DNA from: Akkermansia muciniphila
Lineage (GTDB): Bacteria > Verrucomicrobiota > Kiritimatiellia > RFP12 > JAAYNR01
DNA: 64,000 nt
NCBI GenBank assembly: GCA_945870025.1
Contig: CAMBQN010000007.1
Coordinates: 1 to 64,000 of the forward strand
Direction: 5' to 3'
The notes beneath the pieces were generated by a model, which was not told the DNA's origin, did no database searches, and saw only the letters and a list, made by a program, of their open reading frames with translations. Below are positions 31,054 to 40,717 of the stretch, one piece after another (within the stretch, counting starts at the first letter, position 1; every line of letters starts with the position of its first letter). The position numbers were made by a program, and so were the translations under genes.

Positions 31054-31198
31054 TTTTCACCACGAAGAACACGAAGAACACGAAGGAATTTTTTGAATGG
31101 CCTCGCCAGGAACGGTTTCACCCTATGGCGCCAGGTCCTCATTACTTTTCACTCTGCATTTCTTTCTTCGTGCACTTCGTGTCCTTCGTGGTGATTTC
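31054..31198. repeat. Degenerate nonamer (AACACGAAG) hairpin
   Basis: ttcaccacgaagaacacgaagaacacgaagg ... ttcttcgtgcacttcgtgtccttcgtggtga. Confidence 0.85.
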
Positions 31199-31500
31199 AA
31201 CTCCCGCATCCAGCCTTCAGCCTTTCAGCTTTTGTCCTTCTTCTTCTTCCCAACTCCCGCTTGGTATAGTTGCGATTGCGTGTGCGGGGGTGATGCCGGC
31301 CTCATGGCCTGCATTCCCAGACGCCGAGAGCGGAAGTCCCGCAGCGCCGCCACCTCACGCAACCCTCATGTAAGGTTGGATTGCTTGGCGTGGCATTCGC
31401 CTCGCAGTCCGCCCAGTGTGTCCATCCGGCCGGTTGCCCGGCCTTTGTCGATTTGCAAACATGTTACACCCACTCGCGAAGACGGAGCAAGTGAAATATT

Positions 31501-31518
31501 ACCAATATATTTTTTGGT
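31501..31518. promoter_or_regulatory. Possible operator: inverted repeat ACCAA-N8-TTGGT upstream of the regulator gene
   Basis: Seen in sequence; function inferred. Confidence 0.3.
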
Positions 31519-31581
31519 AGACCAATTGTTGAAAACCTGATATGCTCATTTCGTTTTCTGATCCATGAAAGGAGTGTCACG

Positions 31582-32697
31582 ATGACCGCACACTATCAGA
31601 TTGCGATGGAGCGAATCCGGGCTTACCTGCTCGATCAACAGCCGCTGCGCGACACGCGCCTGCCGTCGGAGCGGGATTTCGAGCAATTGTTGGGGATCAC
31701 CCGTCCGGCGGTGAACAAGGCGATCGCCTGCCTGGTCGCAGCGGGCGTGCTGCGCCGGGAGGGATACAAGCTGTACGCCGGCGCGCCGCCTCCCCTGCCC
31801 GGCCCGCCACCCGTGCACGTGCTGATCCCGCGCGGCATCATGGTCAACCAACTGGGGCCGCTGGAGGCGGCCCATGATGTGGCCCGCGAGCGCCTCAGCC
31901 ACGCGATCCCGGTGCTGACTCGGGACGCGGCCGATGAGCGCGAGGCGCTCGTCCGGCTCCTGCGCGAAAAGATCAACGGCTTCGTGATCTGGCCCAATGG
32001 CCCGGACTGCAACGTCGATCTGCTCACCCAGTTCCGACAGCAGGGCACGCCGTTCGTGGTCTGCGATCAGGACGTGGACGACTTCGACTTTGTCGGGATC
32101 GACAACGAGTTGGGGGCCGCGCTGGCTGTGCGGCATTTGGTCGCGCAGGGCCACCGAAACCTCGCCTACCTCACCCGACCGCGGACCTTACCCAGCCTCG
32201 TCCGCCGCTGCGCCGGTTATCGCAACGCCTGCCAGGTTGCCGGACTGCAGGCGGCCGCCGATCAGGTCATTGATGTGGCCTCCTTCTCCGAAGCGCATTC
32301 CGTGGAATCCTTGGCCGCGATGCGTAAGCGTTACCCCAAGGCCACGGCCTTTGTGGCCAGCAACGACATCATCGCCCTGCAGGTGATCGCGACCGCCCAA
32401 GCCGCCGGACTGCGCATTCCGAAAGATCTCTCGGCCGTCGGGTTCGACGACATTGCCGCGGCCGCGCAGGCGACGCCGCCCCTAACCACCATCCGGCAGG
32501 ATTTCTACGAGATCGGCTACCTCGCAACGGAGCTGCTTTATCAGCGCCTCACCGCGACGCCCCCGCGCGACCCGCTGCAGTCCGTGCGCATGCGACTCCA
32601 GCCCCGCCTGATCAGCCGCGGATCCGTCAGGGCGAACGCATCTAAATTTCTGCCCCTGCTGCAACAAAAAGAACACTTTTCGCAAAAACCGCAATAA
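31582..32697 (+). CDS. GntR-HTH/LacI-type sugar-binding transcriptional regulator; C-terminus encoded by dispersed repeat
   Basis: N-terminal wHTH (LPSERDFEQLLGITRPAVNKAIACLVAAGVLRR) plus periplasmic-binding-like domain (FDDIAAAAQATPPLTTIRQDFYEIG). Confidence 0.85.
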   Translation: MTAHYQIAMERIRAYLLDQQPLRDTRLPSERDFEQLLGITRPAVNKAIACLVAAGVLRREGYKLYAGAPPPLPGPPPVHVLIPRGIMVNQLGPLEAAHDVARERLSHAIPVLTRDAADEREALVRLLREKINGFVIWPNGPDCNVDLLTQFRQQGTPFVVCDQDVDDFDFVGIDNELGAALAVRHLVAQGHRNLAYLTRPRTLPSLVRRCAGYRNACQVAGLQAAADQVIDVASFSEAHSVESLAAMRKRYPKATAFVASNDIIALQVIATAQAAGLRIPKDLSAVGFDDIAAAAQATPPLTTIRQDFYEIGYLATELLYQRLTATPPRDPLQSVRMRLQPRLISRGSVRANASKFLPLLQQKEHFSQKPQ

Positions 32698-32763
32698 ATC
32701 AGCGAATATTTCGTTCGACTCACCCGTGGATACACGGACGGCGGAACGAACATTCGCTCAAAA
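32628..32763 (-). repeat. Dispersed ~135-bp hairpin repeat, copy B
   Basis: Reverse-complement match to 19674-19807. Confidence 0.9.
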
Positions 32764-32900
32764 CCTTTATTATTGCGTCAACCCACCACCAATCCGGAAG
32801 CGCCACAAAAATAGGTTTGATGTCACGCCCGATTTCGGCTAATATAATACGCCTTTTATGACAATTTCCGCACGCGTGACCGTCGAACAAGGAAAATCGC

Positions 32901-33503
32901 ATGAGCCAGGATGTACACCTGCAGGCGCTGCTGGATAAAATTCGCACCGAGGGTGTGGAGAAGGCGGCCGCCGAAGCGCAAGCCATCACGGCAGCGGCCG
33001 AGGCGCGGGCGCGTGAGATCATCGCCGCCGCCGAACAGCGGGCCGCCGCCGAGCGGGACCGGGCTGAGCGCGATGCCAAGGCCTTCCAACAACGGGCAAC
33101 CGACGCCGTCCGCCAAGCCGCGCGCGATGTCGTGCTATCGGTCGAAATATCCGTCGCCGCCTATCTCCGCGCACTGCTGCTCGCGCAAACCACGATCACC
33201 CTCTCCGACCCCGCCCGCCTGGCCTCGCTGGTCGAGGCCGCGGTGGCCGCCTATCTGGCTGGCGGCGAACAGGCGCTGACCGTCTGTCTGGCCGAAAAGG
33301 CCTCGGCAACGGCGGATGCCCTCCGCGCCGCTCTTGTCCGTCAGGCGGTCTCCGGCGTGACGCTGGTGCTTGACGAGAACACCGGCGCCGGTTTTCGCGT
33401 GCACCTCGACAACGGCCGCGTGGAGCACGACTTCACGGCCGCCGCCGTCACAGAGGCGCTCGCCAGGCACCTCCGGCCGCAGCTTGCGGCCTTGCTGAAG
33501 TAA
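32901..33503 (+). CDS. atpE: V-type ATP synthase subunit E
   Basis: Ala-rich coiled N-terminus, C-terminal LDNGRVEHDFTAAAVTEAL; first gene of V-ATPase operon. Confidence 0.85.
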   Translation: MSQDVHLQALLDKIRTEGVEKAAAEAQAITAAAEARAREIIAAAEQRAAAERDRAERDAKAFQQRATDAVRQAARDVVLSVEISVAAYLRALLLAQTTITLSDPARLASLVEAAVAAYLAGGEQALTVCLAEKASATADALRAALVRQAVSGVTLVLDENTGAGFRVHLDNGRVEHDFTAAAVTEALARHLRPQLAALLK

Positions 33504-33525
33504 GCCGCCCGTTTACCCTTCGCCC

Positions 33526-34074
33526 ATGAGCATCTATTACCTCATCGCCAGCCTGCCCGCGCTCGATCTGGAGACCGCTCCGGCCCTCACGCCCGACGCG
33601 TTCGCCCAGTTGTGCCGCGAACAACTCGCCCCGGCCGAGGCGGATGCCGCCGAAGCACTGATGGCCGACCGCGACGACCATCATCCCTTCGTCCGGGACT
33701 GGCGTGATCGTGACGCCCTGTTGCGCAATGCCGCGGCCCGCCAACGCGCGGCCCGGCGCACAACCGACCCGGAGCCTTACCAGAAGCCGACCTCCGGATG
33801 CGACCTGCGCATCGAGCGTGATGTGGAAGCCGCCTTTCAGGCCGCCGATCCGCTGCAGCGCGAACGCCAGCTCGACCGCATCCGCTGGCGTGTCGCCGAC
33901 GAGTTGCAAGGGCCCGATCCCATGACCCCGCGCGCCGCGCTCGCCTATGCGGTCAAGCTCCGCCTCGCCTGTCGCTGGGCGGCACTCACCCCCGGCGCCG
34001 GCCGAGCCGCAGCCGCCAGACTGCTCGACATCCCCATCGATTTGAATGATCACGCACGAACCGAACAGGCCTGA
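33526..34074 (+). CDS. DUF2764-type protein of the V-ATPase operon
   Basis: MSIYYLIASLPALDL; position between E and A as in Chlamydiae. Confidence 0.75.
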   Translation: MSIYYLIASLPALDLETAPALTPDAFAQLCREQLAPAEADAAEALMADRDDHHPFVRDWRDRDALLRNAAARQRAARRTTDPEPYQKPTSGCDLRIERDVEAAFQAADPLQRERQLDRIRWRVADELQGPDPMTPRAALAYAVKLRLACRWAALTPGAGRAAAARLLDIPIDLNDHARTEQA

Positions 34075-34078
34075 ACGT

Positions 34079-35821
34079 ATGGAAAAAACAACCGGAACCA
34101 TTATCGGCGTCAACGGCAACATGATCACAGTGGCCTTCACCGGCGCCGTGGCTCAGAACGAGGTCGGCCACGCCGAAGTCGCGGGAGCCACCGGGACGTT
34201 GCGGTTGATGGCCGAGGTGGTTCGCGTCCGCGGCCGGAAGGCCGACATGCAGGTCTTCGAAGATACCCGCGATCTGGCCGTCGGTAATCCCGTCACCTTC
34301 ACCGGAAACCTCCTCGCCGTCGAACTCGGCCCGGGGTTGCTGAAGCAGATTTACGATGGTCTGCAAAATCCCCTGCCCCAGCTTGCCGCGCAATGCGGCT
34401 TTTTTCTCCAGCGTGGCGTGACGCTGCAAGCGCTTGACCGGAACGCCGAGTGGGCGTTCACACCCCGTGTCAAACCCGGCGACCGCGTCAGCGCCGCCGA
34501 GACCCTCGGCACCGTTCCCGAGGGAATCTTCGCCCACCGCATCATGGTCCCCTTTGCGTTCCAGGGACTGTGGACCGTCCGCTCGGTCGTGCCCGAGGGG
34601 TTTTATCAGATCGACGACACCATCGCCGTGCTCGCCGACGCCAACGGCCGAGAGACCGAGGTTTCGATGGTGCAGCGCTGGCCTGTCAAACTTCCCATCA
34701 CCTGTTTTTCCGAGCGCCTCCGCCCCACGGCCACCCTGGTCACCCGCATTCGCAGCGTCGACACCTTTTTCCCCGTCGCCGTCGGCGGCACCTACTGCAT
34801 CCCCGGTCCCTTCGGCGCCGGCAAGACGGTGTTGCAGCAGCTCACCAGCCGCTTTGCCGACGTCGACATCGTGGTCCTCGCCGCCTGCGGCGAACGCGCG
34901 GGCGAGGTGGTGGAGACCTTGCGCGAATTTCCCGAGCTGCCTGACCCGCGCACCGGAAAATCGCTGATGGATCGCACGATCATCATCTGCAATACATCGT
35001 CCATGCCTGTCGCGGCCCGCGAAGCCTCGGTCTATACCGCCGTCACACTGGCCTCCTATTACCGGATGATGGGGCTGAATGTTTTGCTGCTCGCCGACTC
35101 AACCTCCCGCTGGGCGCAGGCGCTGCGGGAAATGTCCGGCCGCCTCGAGGAGATTCCCGGTGAAGAGGCGTTCCCCGCCTATCTCGAATCGGTGATCGCC
35201 GGCTTTTACGAGCGGGCCGGGCGGGTGCGCCTCAAGGACGGCTCCATCGGCTCGGTCACCATCGGCGGCACCGTTTCGCCAGCGGGCGGCAATTTCGACG
35301 AGCCGGTCACGCAGTCCACGCTGAAGGTCGTCGGCGCTTTCCACGGCCTCTCTCGCGCCCGTTCTGACGCCCGCCGCTTCCCCGCCATCGACCCGCTTGA
35401 ATCCTGGAGCAAGTACCCGTCCATCATCGAGACCTCCCGTGTCGAGGTCCTCCGCACCGTCCTTCGCCAGGGCAACGATGTCGCGCAGATGATGAAGGTC
35501 GTCGGCGAGGAAGGCACCGCCATGGACGACTTCGTGACCTATCTCAAGAGCGAGTTGATTGATCGCATCTATCTCCAGCAGAACGCCTTCAGCGACGTCG
35601 ACGCCGCCTCGCCGCTGGAGCGCCAGCGCGCGATTTTCGACCTGCTCGAACGCGTGGTGGCCATCCCCTTCTCGTTCAACGACAAGAACGAGGCCCGCCA
35701 CCGCTTCGCCCGTTTCACCCAAAGCTTCATCGACTGGAATACGACTCCGGCCGAGACACCGCAGTATGAGACGGCCCTCGCGGCCATCGCAACCCTCGCC
35801 ACGGAGGCCTCCCACTCATGA
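34079..35821 (+). CDS. atpA: V-type ATP synthase subunit A
   Basis: [13 protein letters not shown]-loop, [29 protein letters not shown]. Confidence 0.97.
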   Translation: MEKTTGTIIGVNGNMITVAFTGAVAQNEVGHAEVAGATGTLRLMAEVVRVRGRKADMQVFEDTRDLAVGNPVTFTGNLLAVELGPGLLKQIYDGLQNPLPQLAAQCGFFLQRGVTLQALDRNAEWAFTPRVKPGDRVSAAETLGTVPEGIFAHRIMVPFAFQGLWTVRSVVPEGFYQIDDTIAVLADANGRETEVSMVQRWPVKLPITCFSERLRPTATLVTRIRSVDTFFPVAVGGTYCIPGPFGAGKTVLQQLTSRFADVDIVVLAACGERAGEVVETLREFPELPDPRTGKSLMDRTIIICNTSSMPVAAREASVYTAVTLASYYRMMGLNVLLLADSTSRWAQALREMSGRLEEIPGEEAFPAYLESVIAGFYERAGRVRLKDGSIGSVTIGGTVSPAGGNFDEPVTQSTLKVVGAFHGLSRARSDARRFPAIDPLESWSKYPSIIETSRVEVLRTVLRQGNDVAQMMKVVGEEGTAMDDFVTYLKSELIDRIYLQQNAFSDVDAASPLERQRAIFDLLERVVAIPFSFNDKNEARHRFARFTQSFIDWNTTPAETPQYETALAAIATLATEASHS

Positions 35822-37131
35822 ACACGGTTTATCATCAGATTGACCAGATTTCCGGATCGGTGATCACCCTGCGTGCCACCGGCGTGAAGTACCGCGAGCT
35901 GGCCGAGGTCACCTCGCGCATCGGCACCTCCCTCGCCCAGGTGATCAAGCTCGACGGCGACACCGTCTCGCTCCAGGTCTTCGCTGGCGCCCGCGGTGTC
36001 GCGACCGACGCGCAGGTCCGCTTCCTCGGCACCGCAATGCGCGTTCCCTTTTCCGACGCGCTCCTCGGCCGTGCCTTCACCGGTTCAGCCAAGCCCCGCG
36101 ACAAGGGGCCGGAACTCACGGACAACCTCATCGAAATCGGCACGCCGTCGGTCAATCCCGCCAAGCGGATCATTCCTCGCAACATGGTTCGTACCGGCAT
36201 CCCCATGATCGACGTCTTCAACACCCTCGTCGAATCGCAGAAGCTGCCGATCTTCGCCCGCGCAGGCGAGCCTTACAATCCCCTGCTCGCCCGCATCGCC
36301 CTGCAGGCCGAGGTTGATGTGATCGTCCTGGGCGGCATGGGCTTGAAGTACGACGACTACCTGTACTTTCGTGACACGCTCGACGAGTCGGGCGCGCTTT
36401 CGCGTACCGTCATGTTCGTTCATACCGCGGCCGATCCCGTCGTCGAATGCCTGCTCGTGCCCGATATCGCCCTCGCCGTAGCCGAGCAGTTCGCGCTGCA
36501 GGGGAAAAAGGTGCTCGTTCTCCTCACCGACATGACCGCCTTTGCCGACGCCCTGAAGGAGATCGCCATCACCATGGAGCAGATCCCCGCCAATCGCGGC
36601 TATCCCGGCGACCTCTACTCGCAGCTCGCCGCCCGCTATGAAAAGGCCGTCGACTTCGAAGGCGCAGGATCCATCACGATCCTGACCGCCACAACCATGC
36701 CGGGCGACGACGTCACCCACCCCGTTCCCGACAACACCGGCTATATCACCGAGGGACAGCTTTATCTTCGCCAGGGCCGCATCGAGCCGTTCGGCTCGCT
36801 TTCGCGTCTCAAGCAACTGGTCAATAAAAACACCCGCGCCGACCATCGCACCATCATGGAAACGATGATCAAGCTCTACGCCTCCTACCGCGAAACTCTG
36901 GAGAAACAGACGATGGGCTTCCGCATGACCGACTGGGATGTCAAACTCCTCAAGTACGGCGCGCGCTTTGAAACGGAGATGATGGATCTGAACAGCGACA
37001 TCCCCCTCGAAAAATCCCTCGATTGCGGCTGGGCCATCCTCTCCGATTGCTTTGATGCCGATGAAGTCGGCATCCCATCGAAAATGACCGCCCAGTACTG
37101 GGTTCCCACCCCCGGCAAGAGCCGGGGGTAG
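35818..37131 (+). CDS. atpB: V-type ATP synthase subunit B; stop codon lies at the edge of a degenerate octamer array
   Basis: [49 protein letters not shown]. Confidence 0.97.
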   Translation: MNTVYHQIDQISGSVITLRATGVKYRELAEVTSRIGTSLAQVIKLDGDTVSLQVFAGARGVATDAQVRFLGTAMRVPFSDALLGRAFTGSAKPRDKGPELTDNLIEIGTPSVNPAKRIIPRNMVRTGIPMIDVFNTLVESQKLPIFARAGEPYNPLLARIALQAEVDVIVLGGMGLKYDDYLYFRDTLDESGALSRTVMFVHTAADPVVECLLVPDIALAVAEQFALQGKKVLVLLTDMTAFADALKEIAITMEQIPANRGYPGDLYSQLAARYEKAVDFEGAGSITILTATTMPGDDVTHPVPDNTGYITEGQLYLRQGRIEPFGSLSRLKQLVNKNTRADHRTIMETMIKLYASYRETLEKQTMGFRMTDWDVKLLKYGARFETEMMDLNSDIPLEKSLDCGWAILSDCFDADEVGIPSKMTAQYWVPTPGKSRG

Positions 37132-37156
37132 GCTGTAAGGCTGTGAGACTGTGAGG
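37129..37156 (+). repeat. Left arm of octamer (AGGCTGTR) array flanking the four-helix-bundle gene
   Basis: taggctgtaaggctgtgagactgtgagg. Confidence 0.9.
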
Positions 37157-37164
37157 AAATAGCC

Positions 37165-37515
37165 ATGCGCGATCATCACAAGCTAAAGGCTTTCGAACTG
37201 GCAGATCTTGCCGCTCTGAAGATCTACCAGATCACCCGTTCGTTTCCTAAAGATGAAGTCTACGGCCTGTCGTCTCAAATGCGGCGGGCAGCTATCTCGG
37301 TGCCGTCGAATATCGTTGAAGGTTGCGCCCGGACAACCCAACAAGAGTATCTCCGATTCCTGGATATCGCCTTTGGTTCGTTGAGAGAGCTAATCTACCA
37401 ATTGTCGGTAGCTCAAAGGCTGAACTATATCAGCGAATCTGCAGCAAACGAATGCCAAACAAATCTTACTGAAACAGAAAGAGTTTTAAGTGCTCTTATT
37501 CGATCTTTGCGTTAA
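37165..37515 (+). CDS. Four helix bundle protein, S23/23S rRNA-intervening-sequence protein family
   Basis: MRDHHKLKAFELADLAALKIYQITRSFP..YGLSSQMRRAAISVPSNIVEGCARTTQQEYLRFLDIAFGSLRELIYQL. Confidence 0.95.
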   Translation: MRDHHKLKAFELADLAALKIYQITRSFPKDEVYGLSSQMRRAAISVPSNIVEGCARTTQQEYLRFLDIAFGSLRELIYQLSVAQRLNYISESAANECQTNLTETERVLSALIRSLR

Positions 37516-37543
37516 CATCTCTTCTTACCTAAAGGATCTCTCT

Positions 37544-37660
37544 CCTCACAGCCTCACAACCTTATAACCTCACAGCCTTACAGCCTAGAACCCTCACAGC
37601 CTCACAGCCTTACAGCCTAGGACCCTCACAGCCTTACAGCCTTACAGCCTCACAGCCTTT
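37544..37660 (-). repeat. Right arm of octamer (CCTYACAG) array flanking the four-helix-bundle gene
   Basis: About 14 degenerate CCTCACAG/CCTTACAG units, inverted relative to the left arm, with higher-order ~32-35-nt periodicity (CCTAGAA/CCTAGGA). Confidence 0.95.
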
Positions 37661-37664
37661 CTCT

Positions 37665-38300
37665 ATGTCCACGATCAAACATACCAAGACCGAGTTGAAG
37701 GCGCAAACGGACGCGCTCCGGCGCTTTCAGCGGTTTTTGCCGATGCTGCAGCTCAAGAAGCAACAGCTCCAGATGGAGATTGCCGCGATCACCGTTCGCC
37801 GCGACTCAGTGCGAGACCGCGAAAAGCAGGCCCGTGCCGCCGTCGATGGGTGGTCGCGCATTTTTGCCGACACCGCCGGAGCCCCCGATCTGGGCGACCT
37901 CGCCGTCCTGCAACGCATCACGACCGCCCCAGGCAACATCGCCGGCGTGCCGATTCCGATTTATTCGGGTGTGACCGTCATCCGCAAGCCCCTCGACCTG
38001 TTCGACACCCCGCCCTGGCTGGACGACGCCCAGGACGCCGTCGAGCAGATCATCGCCCTCCGTGCCGAAGCGACTGTTCTCGAATGCCAGCGCGAACGGA
38101 TCGCCCGCGAACTGCTGACCACCTCGCAGCGTGTCAACCTCTTTGAAAAGGTGAAGATTCCCGAGTGCCGGGATAACATCCGCGTGATCCGTATCTTCCT
38201 CGGCGACGAGCAGACCGCCTCCGTCGCCCGCGGCAAGATCGCCAAGCGCCGTTCGGCCTCTCCAAACACCGCGCAGCCGCATGAGGAGGACGCCGCATGA
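37665..38300 (+). CDS. atpD: V-type ATP synthase subunit D
   Basis: IKHTKTELKAQTDALRRFQRFLPMLQLKKQQLQ and C-terminal RRVNLFEK-like region. Confidence 0.9.
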   Translation: MSTIKHTKTELKAQTDALRRFQRFLPMLQLKKQQLQMEIAAITVRRDSVRDREKQARAAVDGWSRIFADTAGAPDLGDLAVLQRITTAPGNIAGVPIPIYSGVTVIRKPLDLFDTPPWLDDAQDAVEQIIALRAEATVLECQRERIARELLTTSQRVNLFEKVKIPECRDNIRVIRIFLGDEQTASVARGKIAKRRSASPNTAQPHEEDAA

Positions 38301-40093
38301 TCGTCCCCATGAAACACCTGACCGTGCTCACCCGCACCGCCGACCGCGCGGATGCGGTTGAACGGCTTCGCGACGTGGGCGTGTTGCATCTGGTCGACGC
38401 CGCGCCCGACACCCCGGCCATCCGCGAGGCGCTGACTCGCCTCCACGAGGCCGAGCAGGCCGCAGCTCTGGTCGCCGCCCAAGCGGCGAAAGTGAAGCGC
38501 TCCGCCCGCGCGGTGGGCTCGGTGTCGGCTGGAGTGCCGGGTTACACACCGCCCGCCGATCCCGCCGCCATCCTCGCCATCGCCCGCGAGCAGGAGGCCG
38601 CCGAGGCCGAAATGCAGGCGCTCAACCGCGACTGTGCGCGCTACAGTCCTTTCGGTGATTTCGACCCTTCCGCCGCTATTTCGCTGGCCGCATCCAACAT
38701 CCCCGTCATTCTCTTCAAGGCCCCCCCCGGCACGACCGACAGCGCGGACGGCACCGCCTTTCGCACCATTCTCGGCCACAGCCTGGACGCCTGTTACGGC
38801 GTGCAGATCGGCGCCACGGCGCTTCCCGACGGATTCGAACCTGTCGAGCCTCCCGCACGACGTCTGGCTGAAACCATCGCCGCCCGTGACGCCGCCGCTG
38901 TCCGCGTGACGCAAGCCGGCGAACGTCTCGCCGCTTTCGCCCCGGCCCTCGCCGCGCTGCACCGGCACCGCGATGCCCAGGCCGATGCCTTTGATTTCGC
39001 CACCGCCTGCGAAGGGATGTCGGCCGACAGCGGCGTGGTCTGGCTGACCGGCTTCGCCCCCGTCGATAGCGTCCCCGCCGTTCTGGACGCCGCCAGCTCG
39101 CACGGGTGGGGCGTCCTCGCACGTGATCCCGAAGCGGATGATCGCGTCCCCACCCTGCTTCGTCCACCGCGCGTGTTCCGTCCGATCCTCAGACTCTTCG
39201 GCTTTCTCGGCATCAGTCCGGCCTACACCGAGGCCGACATCAGCGGTACGTTCTTCATTTTCTTCACGATCTTTTTCGCCATGCTCGTCGGCGACGCCGG
39301 TTACGGCGTGCTTTTGCTCGCGGGCAGCCTCTGGGCGCGACACCGGGCGACCGGCGCAGCACGCGAGGTGTTCACGTTGTTCACCGTCTTCTCGGCGGCG
39401 ACGGTTGCGTGGGGCGTCCTCACCTGCTGCTATTTCGGCATCGCGCCCGACGCGCTACCCGCGCTGCTCAACCATGGCGCGGCCCGCTGGCTCGGGGTCC
39501 AGAACAACATCATGCTCGTTTGCTTCGGCTTGGGCGCCGTGCACCTATCGCTCGGCCACGCCTGGAATGCGATCGGACTCTTCCCCGACAGCCGCTTTCT
39601 TTCCCAAGTCGGCTGGTTCGGCGTGATCTGGACCATGTTCTGCGTCTCGTGTTCGATCATCGGTATCTTCGCCTTCCCGTCCTTCATGTACCCGGTGACC
39701 GTGATCTCCATTCTGCTCATCGCCTGTTTCATGCTCAAGCGCAGCGAGCTTAAGACCAACGGCGTCGATCTGGGGATGCTGCCGCTCAACATCGTCAGCA
39801 CGCTGGGCGATGTGATTTCCTACGTCCGTCTCTTCGCCGTGGCGACGGCATCGGTCAAGCTCGCCGAGACGTTCAACGGCATGGCGATCGGGTTGACGCT
39901 CCCCTGGTTCATCAAGATTCCCGCCGTGCTGGCGATACTCTTGCTCGGCCACGGACTGAATCTGGCCATGAGCGCGCTCAGCATTCTCGTTCACGCGGTG
40001 CGTCTCAACACCCTCGAATTTTCAAACCACAAGGGCATCTCCTGGTCCGGCTTCGCCTACAAGCCGCTCCGCCGGAGACAGCCCGCTTCTTAA
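38297..40093 (+). CDS. atpI: V-type ATP synthase subunit I
   Basis: MKHLTVLTRTADRADAVERLRDVGVLHL; C-terminal multi-TM with GDVISYVRLFAV. Confidence 0.95.
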   Translation: MIVPMKHLTVLTRTADRADAVERLRDVGVLHLVDAAPDTPAIREALTRLHEAEQAAALVAAQAAKVKRSARAVGSVSAGVPGYTPPADPAAILAIAREQEAAEAEMQALNRDCARYSPFGDFDPSAAISLAASNIPVILFKAPPGTTDSADGTAFRTILGHSLDACYGVQIGATALPDGFEPVEPPARRLAETIAARDAAAVRVTQAGERLAAFAPALAALHRHRDAQADAFDFATACEGMSADSGVVWLTGFAPVDSVPAVLDAASSHGWGVLARDPEADDRVPTLLRPPRVFRPILRLFGFLGISPAYTEADISGTFFIFFTIFFAMLVGDAGYGVLLLAGSLWARHRATGAAREVFTLFTVFSAATVAWGVLTCCYFGIAPDALPALLNHGAARWLGVQNNIMLVCFGLGAVHLSLGHAWNAIGLFPDSRFLSQVGWFGVIWTMFCVSCSIIGIFAFPSFMYPVTVISILLIACFMLKRSELKTNGVDLGMLPLNIVSTLGDVISYVRLFAVATASVKLAETFNGMAIGLTLPWFIKIPAVLAILLLGHGLNLAMSALSILVHAVRLNTLEFSNHKGISWSGFAYKPLRRRQPAS

Positions 40094-40118
40094 ACCACCA
40101 CAACCAGGAGACTCAGAC

Positions 40119-40574
40119 ATGACAGCAGACACAGCACTCGGTATTTCCGGCGCCGTTGCCGCACTCGCCCTCAGCGGCGTGGGATCGGGCATCGGAACCG
40201 GCATCGCGGCATCGGCGGCGGTCGGCGCGTGGAAAAAATGCTACGCGCAGAAAAAGCAGGCACCTTTCCTTCTGCTTGCCCTCGTGGGCGCGCCGATCAC
40301 CCAGACGCTCTACGGCATGATCCTGATGTTCACCATGATCGGCCAGGCCAACAAGGGCGCGCCGGGACTTCCCCTCCTCATCCTCGGCATCTTCGCGGGG
40401 CTGGCCATCGGCGTATCAGCGTGGTTTCAGGGCGTCGCCGCGGCGGCCGCCGCCGACGCCCAGGCCGAGACCGGGCAGGGCTTCACCAACTATCTCGCCG
40501 CCATGGGCATCATCGAGACCGTCGCCATCTTCGTCATGGTCTTCGGCCTCATCGCCGTCCTCGGCATGGCCTAA
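40119..40574 (+). CDS. atpK: V-type ATP synthase subunit K (proteolipid)
   Basis: Two-hairpin proteolipid with GIGTGIAASAAVGAWKK, GAPITQTLYGMI, MGIIETVAIFVMVFGLI. Confidence 0.92.
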   Translation: MTADTALGISGAVAALALSGVGSGIGTGIAASAAVGAWKKCYAQKKQAPFLLLALVGAPITQTLYGMILMFTMIGQANKGAPGLPLLILGIFAGLAIGVSAWFQGVAAAAAADAQAETGQGFTNYLAAMGIIETVAIFVMVFGLIAVLGMA

Positions 40575-40577
40575 GTA

Positions 40578-40717
40578 TAGGCTGTGAGGCTGTAAGGTTG
40601 AAAATGAACCGGTTACGGTTAGATTCGCACGCACCCCATGGTGAACCGACCCCATTTGCATAACCGATTGCCATCCAAACCTTACCGCCTTACAGCCTTA
40701 CAGCCTCACAGCCTTAC
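40578..40717. repeat. Solo octamer (AGGCTGTR/CCTYACAG) hairpin without ORF
   Basis: taggctgtgaggctgtaagg ... ccttaccgccttacagccttacagcctcacagcc. Confidence 0.9.

Noticed and set aside
30753-31373. ORF containing FTTKNTKNTKEFFEW
   Set aside because: Encoded by the AACACGAAG hairpin array and antisense of the Gly-rich gene start; not a believable protein.
37165-37515. Diversity-generating retroelement accessory (Avd) gene
   Set aside because: The fold is related, but no reverse transcriptase or template/variable repeat pair is visible in the window; the family call S23/IVP fits better.
37544-37660. CRISPR-like array
   Set aside because: Units are 8 nt, contiguous and degenerate, with no spacers and no cas genes nearby.
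37129-37660. Literal 23S rRNA intervening sequence
   Set aside because: No rRNA gene here; the insert sits between V-ATPase genes, so only an IVS-like analogy is proposed.
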